Shown here: piece after piece, positions 18,642-27,244 of the stretch
How the letters are laid out: each line of letters starts with the position of its first letter
How positions within the stretch are numbered: the first letter of the stretch is position 1
Source: Halobacteriovorax vibrionivorans
Lineage (GTDB): Bacteria > Bdellovibrionota > Bacteriovoracia > Bacteriovoracales > Bacteriovoracaceae
Assembly (NCBI RefSeq): GCF_003346865.1
Contig: NZ_QDKL01000002.1
Span: 124,001 to 188,000, forward strand
DNA length: 64,000 nucleotides
Reading direction: 5' to 3'
Translations under genes and position numbers: made by a program
Notes under the pieces: generated by a model
What the model was told of the DNA's origin: nothing
Database searches by the model: none
What the model saw: the letters and a program-made list of their open reading frames with translations, nothing else

Positions 18642-21038
18642 GTGAAACGCTCAAAACGCTATATTAGAAGGATGAAGATAGAACAAACACACACAAATCC
18701 TGCAAATGCGGAGCTTGCTCCTGCCCCAAAAACTGCCCAGAAAGCGACAAAGAAGAGGCTGTCGGCCCCATCTCGTTTTGACTACTCTGAGGCAGCTCGT
18801 CTAAAGCGTATAGAGCTTCTAGAAGAGCAATGTGGGCAAGACCTTGATGCCATTGCAACAACGGACCTGGATGGCCTAAATTTAAAGGGAAATATCGAGT
18901 CCTACGCTGGAAGTATTTCAATTCCTATGGGAATTTGTGGGCCACTGAAAATGAATGAAAAGGGAGAGACGGAAGAGCTCTACATCCCTATTGCAACTTC
19001 AGAGGGTGCTCTGGTTTCTTCAATTACACGTGGAGCACTTGCTGTTTCACTATGTGGTGGATTCAAAGCAAAGGTCACAAGAAAGCGCATGTATCGCGCA
19101 CCTGTTTTTACATTTGAAGATATTGATCATGCTGATGAATTTAAGGCATGGCTTGAAGATAATTTTAATACAATCAAAAGTATCACAAAGAAATATTCTA
19201 ATTTTGCTGATCTAAAAAAGATCAAGACGACTCTTATTGGTCGAAATGTTCACGCTAAATTCATTTATGAATGTGCAGATGCTTCTGGTCAGAATATGAC
19301 TACAGTTTGTACTTGGCAGTCATGTCTATGGATTAAAGAAGAACTTCTTACTTCAAAGATTAATCTTATTGAATTTTTCTTAGAAGGAAATGGCTCAAGT
19401 GATAAGAAAGTTTCAGTTGGATCGGCCATGCAAACTCGCGGAACTTACGTGACTGCAGAATGTGTGATCACAGAAAAAGTACTAAAGAGAATCCTTAAAA
19501 CTTCAAGTACAGACTTGATTAACCTATATCTTAGATCACTTCCTATCACACGCCTTGAAGGGATGATAGGATATAACGTAAACGTTGCCAATGCAGTTGC
19601 TGCAATCTTTGCTTCAACGGGACAAGACCTTGCTTGTATCCATGAGTCATCTACGGCGGTTTTAAATTTTGAAAAACACGAAAAAGGTTTATATGTAAGC
19701 TTAACTCTTCCATCTCTTGTAATCGGTACAGTTGGTGGTGGAACAGGACTTGGCCATTATAAGAATTGTCTTCAAGCAATTGATTGTGCAGGAGCTGGAA
19801 AGGTTGAGCGTTTTGCAAAAATTATTGCAGGAGCTGCTCTATCTCTTGAGCTTTCAACAATGTCGGCCATCTGTGGTGGACAATTTGCTTACGCTCACGA
19901 CAAGCTTGGAAGAAATAATCCAAAAGATCAGCTTAAGACAAAAGATATAACAAAAGACTTTATCAAAGAAAATTTCTCTGATCTTTCAGAATCTCTAAAA
20001 GAAAGTGAGACTATTGAACACGATGTAAAAGTTAACGTTGAAAATGGAATCATCACAGAAGCAACATCAAGAGTTGTAAATAAGTCGCTGGGCTTTACTG
20101 CACTTGAAGTGGATAAAGAAAAACAAGTTATTTTAAAATCAAAGCCACTAGACACTGATGTTATTGCAGGCCTTGCAGCAATTGCTGGTTTTGCAGATAG
20201 TGATATAAGACGCAAATTCTTAAAGACTATTCGAGATAACGAATTTACAAAATGTCATATTAGAGAAATAGAGGCTTACCGAATGGTATCACGTGATTTT
20301 TCACGTTATATACCGACTCTACACGGTACCTATATCAATACTCAAAAAGAAGCATATTTAATTCTTCTTGAAAATTTAAACTTCTCACAAGTAGAGCTTA
20401 TTAATACTGAAGCCTCTCCAGAGCTGTGGATTAGTTCAACGAGAGAGCTTATTTATGATGCCATTTCAAAGGTACACACAAGCTTTCTTTCAAGTGAAGA
20501 AGTTAGTAATTCTTCACTAAACTTAGGAAAGACGAAAGTTGACGCTGATTTAACTAAATCAATTATTACCTATATCCGTGCTCAGCGCTACATAAGTGCA
20601 GAAACAGAAAGTAAATTAGAAGAAATTCTTTCTAATATCAATAAATGGGCAAAGCTTATTGATGAAGGTCCAAAGACTCTTACACACAATGACTTTAACC
20701 CAAGAAATATCTGTTTTAAGAAAGGTCGCCCATGTTTTTACGACTGGGAATTATCAAGATTTAATTCTCCATACCGTGATCTAGTAGAGTTCATGAGCTT
20801 TACAACTCCAAGTGAGGAGATTGCAAGTGATATTGAATTATTCTTTGAAAAAGACGGTATTGAGCTAGAGAGAAATGAAAAATTAGAAAATATGTTGGCA
20901 TGCTCATATGAGTACTTACTTAATCGCGTACTCTTCTACTATGTTGGTCACAGTGTAAATGAATATGTATTTATGCCACATATCTTTAATAAAACGCTTG
21001 AAATCATCCAATTCATTGAAGGAGAGCTTGATGCATAA
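18642..21038 (+). CDS. HMG-CoA-reductase-like protein fused to an APH-type kinase
   Basis: The 798-aa protein has residues about 45-520 that match class I HMG-CoA reductases: GICGPL, ATSEGALVSS (catalytic E121), TGQD (D329), TVGGGTGL and AYAHDKLGRN (H419). The catalytic lysine motif (NMISK in human) reads NMTTV here, so the Lys is V222. Residues about 540-795 form an aminoglycoside/choline-kinase-like domain with THNDFNPRN (H682, D684, N689) and FYDWE (D701). The likely activity is thioester reduction combined with phosphorylation, on an unknown substrate. The start is GTG 18642 or ATG 18672; an AGAAGG sequence directly abuts the latter. It begins an operon with an acyl-AMP ligase, an ACP and a diiron oxygenase. 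Confidence 0.75.
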   Translation: MKRSKRYIRRMKIEQTHTNPANAELAPAPKTAQKATKKRLSAPSRFDYSEAARLKRIELLEEQCGQDLDAIATTDLDGLNLKGNIESYAGSISIPMGICGPLKMNEKGETEELYIPIATSEGALVSSITRGALAVSLCGGFKAKVTRKRMYRAPVFTFEDIDHADEFKAWLEDNFNTIKSITKKYSNFADLKKIKTTLIGRNVHAKFIYECADASGQNMTTVCTWQSCLWIKEELLTSKINLIEFFLEGNGSSDKKVSVGSAMQTRGTYVTAECVITEKVLKRILKTSSTDLINLYLRSLPITRLEGMIGYNVNVANAVAAIFASTGQDLACIHESSTAVLNFEKHEKGLYVSLTLPSLVIGTVGGGTGLGHYKNCLQAIDCAGAGKVERFAKIIAGAALSLELSTMSAICGGQFAYAHDKLGRNNPKDQLKTKDITKDFIKENFSDLSESLKESETIEHDVKVNVENGIITEATSRVVNKSLGFTALEVDKEKQVILKSKPLDTDVIAGLAAIAGFADSDIRRKFLKTIRDNEFTKCHIREIEAYRMVSRDFSRYIPTLHGTYINTQKEAYLILLENLNFSQVELINTEASPELWISSTRELIYDAISKVHTSFLSSEEVSNSSLNLGKTKVDADLTKSIITYIRAQRYISAETESKLEEILSNINKWAKLIDEGPKTLTHNDFNPRNICFKKGRPCFYDWELSRFNSPYRDLVEFMSFTTPSEEIASDIELFFEKDGIELERNEKLENMLACSYEYLLNRVLFYYVGHSVNEYVFMPHIFNKTLEIIQFIEGELDA

Positions 21039-22656
21039 TCTAATTCAAAAGCTACTTTCACACTCGATTGAAGAAAGAAATAAGAAAGTCTTATTCTTTT
21101 ATAAGAATTATAAGCTTGTGTCTTCTCTATCCATTAATGAGATGATGGAAAAAGCATGTCAGATTGCATCTAAGATTATTGAAAACGATATTAAAGATGA
21201 GAATATAATTCTATCTTTTGAAAACGAAGAAAACTTTGTCACTTACTTCTTTGGGATCATCTTATCTGGAAATACACCAGTTCCAATGGCCTCAAATGCC
21301 CTGATGCTAAAGAAAGACTTTGAAGAGCTACTCTTTCAATTTGCCTCTAGTGCAAAAACAAAGTATATCGCCGCAAAGAAGACACCAGCGGGCTACACAA
21401 ATATATTAAAATTAGACGAAGCAAAAAAACTGGCATCAAGCTTTGCAAACCCAACACTTGAAGATACTTGTTTTATTCAATACTCTTCAGGTTCTACTTC
21501 TGCACCAAAGGGCGTTGTTATTCGTCATAAAAATCTACTGGCAAATAATGAGCAAATTAATATTGGGATTAAGCTAACAGATAAAGACTCGATTTGTACT
21601 TGGCTTCCGCTTCATCACGATATGGGACTAATAGGAAGCCTAATGACAGCACTTCTAAGTAATTTAGAATGTCATATTGTGCGAACTCAGGATTATGTTA
21701 TTGCCCCTCACAAATGGCTACACCTTGTGAGTGAAACAAAGTGTAGTGCCCTTTGTATACCAAATTCGGCCTACTATGTTTGCGCCACAAAGATTCCAGA
21801 AAGCAAACTTGAAGGGCTTGACCTAAGTCATATTCGTTTTGCTCAATGTGGAGCTGAGCCAATCAAGGCAAATGTTCTCGATGCTTTTAGCAAACGCTTT
21901 AAGAAATATGGATTTAACTCAAAGGCCATAATGCCTGTTTACGGACTTGCAGAAGCAACCCTTGCTGTTACCTTCCACGAAGTAGGAACTCAGTATAAAA
22001 AACAGTCTCGTGACAATGAAGAGTATATCTCATGCGGCAAAGTCCTCTCTCCTACTGAGCTAGAGATAAGAAATAGTGAAAATGGAATTGGAGAAATCTA
22101 TATTAAGGGGCCATCAATTTCAGACCACTACTATGGCCGAGCCACTCACCTAGAAGATGGATGGCTCAATACCGGTGATCTAGGCTTTCTAGATGAAGAC
22201 AAAAACCTCTATATTACAGGAAGAAGCAAAGACTTAATTATCTGTAATGGAGTCAATATTTATGCCAATGATATCGAGTTTGAGGCCGCAAAAGTACCTC
22301 AAGTAAAATTAGGTCGCATCGTGGCCTTCAGTGTACCAGGACTAGATGGTGAACTGGCCAAAATCGTTATTGAAACAAATGAGAAGTCATTAGAGGGCCG
22401 CAATAAGATAAAGGAGCAAGTTATTGAAATCCTTAGATCTAAAATTACACTAACTTTAGACAGTATTATCATTGTTCCAGAGTTGACCCTAAAGAAGACC
22501 ACAAGTGGTAAAGTAAAGAGACAGGATGCGAGACAGCGCTTTCTTAAGGGAGAGCTAAATAAAGTTGAAAAACGCTTTGGCCTTAACTTACTTGCATCAA
22601 AGTGGATTAAAAATAAGTTTAAGTTTAATTTCTTATTAAGAGAAAAAATAGGATAA
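21031..22656 (+). CDS. Fatty-acyl-AMP ligase (FAAL-like)
   Basis: The chosen ATG overlaps the previous stop by 8 bp and has GGAGAG upstream, giving 541 aa. Motifs in order are YSSGSTSAPKG (near 151), the FAAL/FACL-typical WLPLHHDMGLIGS, YGLAEATL, NTGDLGFL, and GVNIYANDIE (hinge). FAALs activate acyl chains as acyl-AMP and hand them to a carrier protein rather than to CoA. The ACP gene 3 bp downstream fits that use. The C-terminus retains a Lys in TTSGKVKR at the expected catalytic position. This is probably the loading enzyme of the operon; chain length is not predictable. Confidence 0.85.
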   Translation: MHNLIQKLLSHSIEERNKKVLFFYKNYKLVSSLSINEMMEKACQIASKIIENDIKDENIILSFENEENFVTYFFGIILSGNTPVPMASNALMLKKDFEELLFQFASSAKTKYIAAKKTPAGYTNILKLDEAKKLASSFANPTLEDTCFIQYSSGSTSAPKGVVIRHKNLLANNEQINIGIKLTDKDSICTWLPLHHDMGLIGSLMTALLSNLECHIVRTQDYVIAPHKWLHLVSETKCSALCIPNSAYYVCATKIPESKLEGLDLSHIRFAQCGAEPIKANVLDAFSKRFKKYGFNSKAIMPVYGLAEATLAVTFHEVGTQYKKQSRDNEEYISCGKVLSPTELEIRNSENGIGEIYIKGPSISDHYYGRATHLEDGWLNTGDLGFLDEDKNLYITGRSKDLIICNGVNIYANDIEFEAAKVPQVKLGRIVAFSVPGLDGELAKIVIETNEKSLEGRNKIKEQVIEILRSKITLTLDSIIIVPELTLKKTTSGKVKRQDARQRFLKGELNKVEKRFGLNLLASKWIKNKFKFNFLLREKIG

Positions 22657-22659
22657 ATA

Positions 22660-22920
22660 ATGGCACAAAAACTTCTTACATATTTAAATGAAGCAATAGC
22701 AGAAGTTTCAGATAAAGAAGTTGTGCTAAGTGAAGACACAAAGTTTGCAACTCTTGGACTAGATTCATACGATGCCATGAGTTTTATCGCCAGACTTAAA
22801 GAAGACTTTGAAGATCTACCTGTTACGATCTTCTTACAGTGCCAAACAACAACAGACTTAATAAAATACTTAGAAAATAATCATAAAGAAGAGATGGAAG
22901 AACTATGGAAACAAGATTAG
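22660..22920 (+). CDS. Acyl carrier protein
   Basis: The 86-aa protein has the carrier motif LGLDSYDAM, with S36 as the predicted phosphopantetheine attachment site, preceded by a short acidic helix I and followed by an acidic helix II. It sits between the acyl-AMP ligase and the diiron oxygenase in one overlapping operon. It is therefore most likely a dedicated carrier on which the chain is modified, not the housekeeping fatty acid ACP. The FQHL/FSLD context of helix II differs from the usual AcpP DSLD sequence. Confidence 0.85.
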   Translation: MAQKLLTYLNEAIAEVSDKEVVLSEDTKFATLGLDSYDAMSFIARLKEDFEDLPVTIFLQCQTTTDLIKYLENNHKEEMEELWKQD

Positions 22921-23918
22921 TAGAAAGACTGCAAAGACTTAATAAACAATCTGTGGACCGTGCTTTCACTGTAGAAGCTCTTGATTGGACAAAGCCAATT
23001 GATAAGAGTTTAAAGTGGACACCAGATGAGATGATTACAATCTCATATCTTCCTAGTTATGACTTATTAACTGATGCTCAAAAGCTTCGCTTTAACCAAT
23101 TAATTGGCCTTTCAATTTGCGAGCAATTTATATGGTTTGAAAATGTACTTCTCAATCCAGCTCTTAGAAGCTGTAAGAGAATCTATAAGCTAAATCCAGA
23201 AATGAACGAGGCCATCGATCACTTTATGGAAGAAGAAGATAAGCACGGTGAAATCTTTCTTCGTATGCTAATGAAAGCAGAACCTGAGAATTACTCAAAA
23301 GAGAATCCTCTAAGAATTTTTAAGCTTTCTAAGACTCAAAACTTTATCATGAAAGTTGTGACGAAATTTCCACAAATCTTTCTATGGTGGATTTGGATTG
23401 CCCTATTCTTTGAAGAGCGTACATTAGATATTTCGAAGAAATATAATAAGGCCCTAAAAGAAAAAGATGTTGATTGGAACTTCTGGCAGTGCCATTACTA
23501 CCACATGCTTGATGAAGTGAGACACCAACAGATTGATGAATGTTTCCTAGCAACTTTCTACAATAAGGCCAACCCTATTCTTAGAAAGATTAATGCCAAG
23601 GTATTTATCAACTTCATCTCTAGCTACTTTGGACCTAAGAGAATGGCCACTCGAATTCTTGAACTAATGCAAGAGGAATTTGATGACCTAAGTACTGAAA
23701 CAATTAATACTCTAAAAGATGAATTTGATACTCTTCGTACAAATGTTGAGTTTCAAAGAAGTGCTTTTTCAAGACAAGGCTTGGGCCGTACTTATGAACT
23801 GCTTGCTCAATATGATGAAATGGATGACTTTTGGGATCTATTAATTGAGGAAAGTAAGGAAGAACACCTTGGAAAAAATCGCTTTGTTCGCGGTACTCAC
23901 TCAACAATTCTAAACTAA
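22905..23918 (+). CDS. AurF-like diiron oxygenase
   Basis: The 337-aa mostly helical protein has its start inside the end of the ACP gene (16 bp overlap). Metal ligands of the AurF/CmlI family can be read: Glu in CEQFIWFE (about 73-79), EEEDKH (E111, H114), FFEERT (about 167), and HMLDEVRH (H200, E204, H207), an exact HxxxExxH. AurF oxidises an arylamine to a nitro group, and relatives hydroxylate carrier-bound chains. Here, with a ligase and a carrier, oxidation of an ACP-tethered acyl or aminoacyl group is the best inference. It is the last gene of the operon and is followed by a hairpin terminator. Confidence 0.8.
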   Translation: METRLVERLQRLNKQSVDRAFTVEALDWTKPIDKSLKWTPDEMITISYLPSYDLLTDAQKLRFNQLIGLSICEQFIWFENVLLNPALRSCKRIYKLNPEMNEAIDHFMEEEDKHGEIFLRMLMKAEPENYSKENPLRIFKLSKTQNFIMKVVTKFPQIFLWWIWIALFFEERTLDISKKYNKALKEKDVDWNFWQCHYYHMLDEVRHQQIDECFLATFYNKANPILRKINAKVFINFISSYFGPKRMATRILELMQEEFDDLSTETINTLKDEFDTLRTNVEFQRSAFSRQGLGRTYELLAQYDEMDDFWDLLIEESKEEHLGKNRFVRGTHSTILN

Positions 23919-23923
23919 AAAAA

Positions 23924-23946
23924 AAGGCCCTGTTAAACAGGGCCTT
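23924..23946. terminator. Intrinsic terminator between convergent genes
   Basis: AAGGCCCTGTT pairs with its complement across a tight turn. Nine A residues before it give a strong U-run for the minus-strand receiver gene. The plus-strand T-run is short. Confidence 0.75.
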
Positions 23947-23953
23947 GATATAT

Positions 23954-24322
23954 CTATTGGCTTAAATCGCCTTTTAAACTCGTTAGTAATTCATCAAGAT
24001 CAAATGGCTTATAGAAGAAGCGAGTTACCCCTTCTTTCATGGCCTCTTTAAGAGAAATATCTGCTTGGCCAGAGACGAAGTAGAAAACCTTATCTTTTTG
24101 TTCTTTGTGACTATTTGAACAATCAAGTACGACCTTTCCGTTACCATCAGGCATCTTATAGTCAGAAATAATCGCATCAAAAGTTCCACCACTATTGATT
24201 AATTTAACAGCGCTATTTCCCGAACTTGCACATTCAGTCTCATAACCTTCAAACTGTAATTCTTCAGCTAAAAGCTCTAAAATATCTGGTTCGTCATCAA
24301 CGATTAGTACTTTGTAAGGCAT
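23954..24322 (-). CDS. Single-domain response regulator (CheY-like receiver)
   Basis: The 122-aa protein is a receiver only, with no output domain. The acidic pair VDDEPD (D9, D10), phospho-acceptor D54 in ISDYKMPDG, Ser at SGQ and K105 in FYKPF are all present, so it should be phosphorylatable. It overlaps the end of the preceding exported-protein gene by 19 bp, implying co-translation. Its kinase is not adjacent; the hybrid kinase at 40680 or the small kinase at 61548 are only guesses. Confidence 0.88.
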   Translation of the reverse strand: MPYKVLIVDDEPDILELLAEELQFEGYETECASSGNSAVKLINSGGTFDAIISDYKMPDGNGKVVLDCSNSHKEQKDKVFYFVSGQADISLKEAMKEGVTRFFYKPFDLDELLTSLKGDLSQ

Positions 24323-25581
24323 GTTTTAATTTCTCTTCTAAATGTATAAGTCGATAATAATGTAATGCATCCTATTATAAATACTATATTTTGTAAAACA
24401 AAATAAATTGATAAACTATACAGTTTAATAGTATAGGCCAAGGCTTTGTTTTCTAAGATATATTTTACAAACTTTGGCGCTGTTCCATAATAAAACTCGA
24501 CAAATAATTGCCCTGCTCCAAAGCTCATTAAGTATTCATCTCGAATATGGCGAAAGTAATTTAAGACATAGTGGTCATGACCAAAGCCTGCAGTGACTAA
24601 ATAACATTGATTCTTGGCCAATAGTTTCTCAATTGGTTTAGGGTTAATATCACTACTTTCAACAAGTGGTCCGATAAAACCAAAATGATCAACATAAGCG
24701 ATGGCCGCACGATAATTTAATCCATTTGTCAGCCTAGAAACTTTAATTGTTCCATCTTCACCTTTTTCTTCAATAATTTCTCTGAAGTTAGTCTTTGCTA
24801 CAGCGGCCGATGGATTAACTAAATATAAGGCCATTCTAGAAATATAAGAACCATTTCCTCCGTGATCACCTGTATACTCAATGATCCCAGTTGCATCCCC
24901 GTCAAAAGTTGCATTAATAACAAGAGAGGATTTTGTCTGAATATCTTCTGAAGCAGCACTCATGACTAATTTAAAATAAAGTGCTTGCCCGACAGTATCT
25001 GGAATGACGATATTATCTTCATTTGGTGGATAGTCAGTTCCATCAGGCTTTAAAAAGAAAACCAATTCGATCTCATCTTTAATTGTTGCAAGCTTATCTG
25101 TAAAACCAGCGCAATTTAATTCCGATGTTGAACATAGATCAATGAAGCTGACAAAAGGAGCCTCCACATCAGAGCTAGGAATTTGAGTCACAATTCTAAA
25201 GCTGGCATCTGATCCATTACTATTATCTTTTACAGCAACATATAATTCCTCATCGCTGTAACCTTTAGTATCGATATCCTGAAAGTATAATCCTCCATCA
25301 GTAGAAACGACATCCGGTAGATCACTTGAAGTATCAAAATAATAAGCTGCTTCTTGGCTGGCCGTAACTTTTACTGGAACATAAAGTGTAATTGCAGCCT
25401 CTGGAGTCGAGCTATCACCACCCATATTAATAAAAAGCTCATTAAGGTTGGTACCTGAATCACCTCTTAATCTAAAAATAGGTTCCTCTATGTCATCAAG
25501 TCCCAAACTGGCAGCGTGTGAGAGTTGACCTGCGATGAAGAATAAATTTAATAAGATGAGTGATTTCAATAATTTTTGCAT
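24304..25581 (-). CDS. Exported protein with a CFI-box-CTERM-like C-terminus
   Basis: From the ATG at 25581 the protein is 425 aa; a GTG at 25647 is possible but would place 22 odd residues before the signal peptide. It has a signal peptide (about 1-23) and a beta-rich acidic region with repeated Asp, Ser and Thr. The C-terminal block CYLVTAGFGHDHYVLNYFR (near 325) continues through RDEYLMSFGAGQLFVEFYY and ends in one hydrophobic helix (about 390-415) and a basic tail. That block resembles the CFI-box-CTERM sorting-type domain (CFIATAAYG consensus). A surface or membrane-anchored protein is likely. It may be co-transcribed with the receiver gene it overlaps. Confidence 0.6.
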   Translation of the reverse strand: MQKLLKSLILLNLFFIAGQLSHAASLGLDDIEEPIFRLRGDSGTNLNELFINMGGDSSTPEAAITLYVPVKVTASQEAAYYFDTSSDLPDVVSTDGGLYFQDIDTKGYSDEELYVAVKDNSNGSDASFRIVTQIPSSDVEAPFVSFIDLCSTSELNCAGFTDKLATIKDEIELVFFLKPDGTDYPPNEDNIVIPDTVGQALYFKLVMSAASEDIQTKSSLVINATFDGDATGIIEYTGDHGGNGSYISRMALYLVNPSAAVAKTNFREIIEEKGEDGTIKVSRLTNGLNYRAAIAYVDHFGFIGPLVESSDINPKPIEKLLAKNQCYLVTAGFGHDHYVLNYFRHIRDEYLMSFGAGQLFVEFYYGTAPKFVKYILENKALAYTIKLYSLSIYFVLQNIVFIIGCITLLSTYTFRREIKTCLTKY

Positions 25582-25696
25582 ATTAAAATTATGGTTTATC
25601 TTTTCTTCTTGGTCAAATAATAATAGATTTGATAAGAATGAAGTCACTTATAAGTTACTTAAATAACATAGATTCAAAGAGCAGATAGGAAGCACA

Positions 25697-26206
25697 ATGA
25701 AGTATATTATCTTGTCATTATTATTTCTTACTTCGTGTATCGACACTGAAGGTATAAAGAACCAAAAACAAGTTATAACAAGTATGGCAACGGCCCTTGG
25801 GAAGAAGTACCCAAGTGTAAAATCTGTGGACTGCCAATATCTTTCAAAAAGACTATTACGCCGCGACAACAGACTCGTTCTCGTTGATGCTCGAAATATC
25901 TATCAATACGATGTCTCTCATATTCAAAGGGCCATTCCCCTTTCAAAACTCCATGAGACTCACCAAAGCCTAGATGGACGCGAAGTTATCGTTTACTCAA
26001 CGATTGGAACACGTGCAACAAAGGCCATTCTTGAGCTAGCAAAGTCAAATCAGAAAACGGAATTTAAAAACCTCTTTGGAGGAATTCTAGACTGGCTTCA
26101 ATGTGGGGAAAAGATTTATAAAGATAATAAAGAAGTGAAAAAGATACGCTTTGAAAATGACGCTTGGAATATCGTTCCTAAGGGATATGAGTCGATTCTT
26201 CCATGA
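25697..26206 (+). CDS. Rhodanese-domain lipoprotein lacking the active-site Cys
   Basis: The 169-aa protein has a lipoprotein signal ending LTSC (Cys14). The rhodanese fold is seen in LVLVDARNIYQYDVSHIQRAIPL and VIVYSTIGTRATKA. In active sulfurtransferases the loop is CxxGxR. Here the first position is Ser (STIGTR), so persulfide chemistry is unlikely. It may bind a ligand or act as a scaffold in the cell envelope. The stop overlaps the start of the aminotransferase gene by 4 bp (ATGA), which couples a lipoprotein to a cytoplasmic enzyme. Confidence 0.75.
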   Translation: MKYIILSLLFLTSCIDTEGIKNQKQVITSMATALGKKYPSVKSVDCQYLSKRLLRRDNRLVLVDARNIYQYDVSHIQRAIPLSKLHETHQSLDGREVIVYSTIGTRATKAILELAKSNQKTEFKNLFGGILDWLQCGEKIYKDNKEVKKIRFENDAWNIVPKGYESILP

Positions 26207-27072
26207 AAGTAATTAGTATCAATGGCCAAATTATTGATGAAGAAAATGCCAAAATCTCAGTATTTGATCGAGGCTTTCTCTATGGTGACTCTGTCTATGA
26301 GGTAACTGAAGTTCGAAATGGAAAGATTGGTTTTCTCGACGAACATCTTGAACGTCTTCGTAACTCAGCTCTTAAGATGCATATGCACCTTCAATTCACG
26401 GCCAAAGAGTTGGAAGAACAAATTATGAAAGTTGCCACAAAGCTTCATAAAGAGGGATTCCAGCGTTGCTATATCCGATTAGTTGTTACCCGAGGTGAAG
26501 GTGAAATTACACTTGATCCAAAAGCGGCCAGCAAACAAAACCTCATTATTATTGGAAAAGACTTACAAGAAAATCCAAAAACTTGGTATCAAGATGGTGT
26601 TGAAGTCATCGTCTCTTCAACACTTAGAAACCCAGTTAAATCAATGGACCCAAATATAAAGTCAGGAAATTATCTCAACAATATCCTAGCTTACAACGAG
26701 GCCCGTGAAGCCGGCTACTTTGATGCAATCATGCTCAACCAAGACGGTAATGTAACTGAATGTACAACAAGTAACCTGTGGATCGTTAAGGATGGCGTCT
26801 TTAAAACTCCCCCAATTGCAGCCGGACTTTTAAAAGGTATTACTCGAGAAAATGTCATTAAGATTCTAGGTGAAAATAATATCCCTTTTGAAGAGACAAA
26901 TATCACTGGCTCCCAATTAAAAGAAGCAGATGAGTGCTTCCTAACTTCCTCTACAAAATACCTTGTTCCTATTGTAAAAATTGACAATCAGGCCATTGGC
27001 GGAGGGCGTCCAGGAGCAAAAACGTTACAAGTACTTGAAATCTTTAAAAAGCAACAAGGCATTCCTCTATAA
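26203..27072 (+). CDS. Class IV PLP aminotransferase (D-amino acid or branched-chain type)
   Basis: The 289-aa protein has fold type IV motifs: SVFDRGFLYGDSVYEV, an Arg in YIRLVVTRGEGE, the PLP lysine in IKSGNYLNN (near 150), and VTECTTSNLWIV. Length and motifs fit D-alanine aminotransferase, aminodeoxychorismate lyase or small branched-chain aminotransferases. Sequence alone does not choose between them. A second, longer class IV enzyme typical of IlvE lies at 63071, so this one may serve D-amino acids or folate. It is translationally coupled to the rhodanese-like lipoprotein. Confidence 0.8.
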   Translation: MKVISINGQIIDEENAKISVFDRGFLYGDSVYEVTEVRNGKIGFLDEHLERLRNSALKMHMHLQFTAKELEEQIMKVATKLHKEGFQRCYIRLVVTRGEGEITLDPKAASKQNLIIIGKDLQENPKTWYQDGVEVIVSSTLRNPVKSMDPNIKSGNYLNNILAYNEAREAGYFDAIMLNQDGNVTECTTSNLWIVKDGVFKTPPIAAGLLKGITRENVIKILGENNIPFEETNITGSQLKEADECFLTSSTKYLVPIVKIDNQAIGGGRPGAKTLQVLEIFKKQQGIPL

Positions 27073-27097
27073 TTTCTTGTATTTACGAATTTATTCA

Positions 27098-27127
27098 TTG
27101 ACAAAAGTAATGACTATTAGCTATAAA
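27098..27127 (+). promoter_or_regulatory. rpsD promoter
   Basis: TTGACA (27098-27103) and TATAAA (27122-27127) are separated by 18 bp. The predicted transcript start, near 27134, coincides with the first leader helix. Confidence 0.7.
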
Positions 27128-27132
27128 GCTTC

Positions 27133-27226
27133 AGTTGCATCCGAAAATATTAGATAAGATTGATGGGCCTAAGGCTTTGTGCCTTTGAGATGTGATGCAA
27201 CTTTATCCTTGTCCCACCCAATCTTA
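27133..27226 (+). promoter_or_regulatory. Candidate S4 autoregulatory leader with a pseudoknot
   Basis: Helix A pairs AGTTGCATC (27133-27141) with GATGCAACT (27194-27202). Helix B pairs TAAGATTG (27155-27162) with CAATCTTA (27219-27226), extended by TGGG (27164-27167) with CCCA (27213-27216). The two helices cross, which makes an H-type pseudoknot, and a small hairpin (AAGGC/GCCTT, 27171-27185) sits inside. The ribosome binding site at 27234-27239 follows directly. S4 is known to repress its own mRNA through leader pseudoknots in E. coli and Bacillus. The function here is inferred. Confidence 0.6.
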
Positions 27227-27244
27227 ATTCATAAGGAGAGCCTC

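Noticed and set aside
18664-18921. Minus-strand frame of 85 codons inside the HMGR-like gene
   Set aside because: It is a mirror of the reductase codons. It has no start signal and its sequence is low in acidic residues, as expected for an antisense shadow.
20959-21030. Upstream start of the acyl-AMP ligase at 20959
   Set aside because: The extra 24 residues lie wholly inside the HMGR-kinase gene in another frame. The ATG at 21031 has GGAGAG and a typical stop/start overlap.
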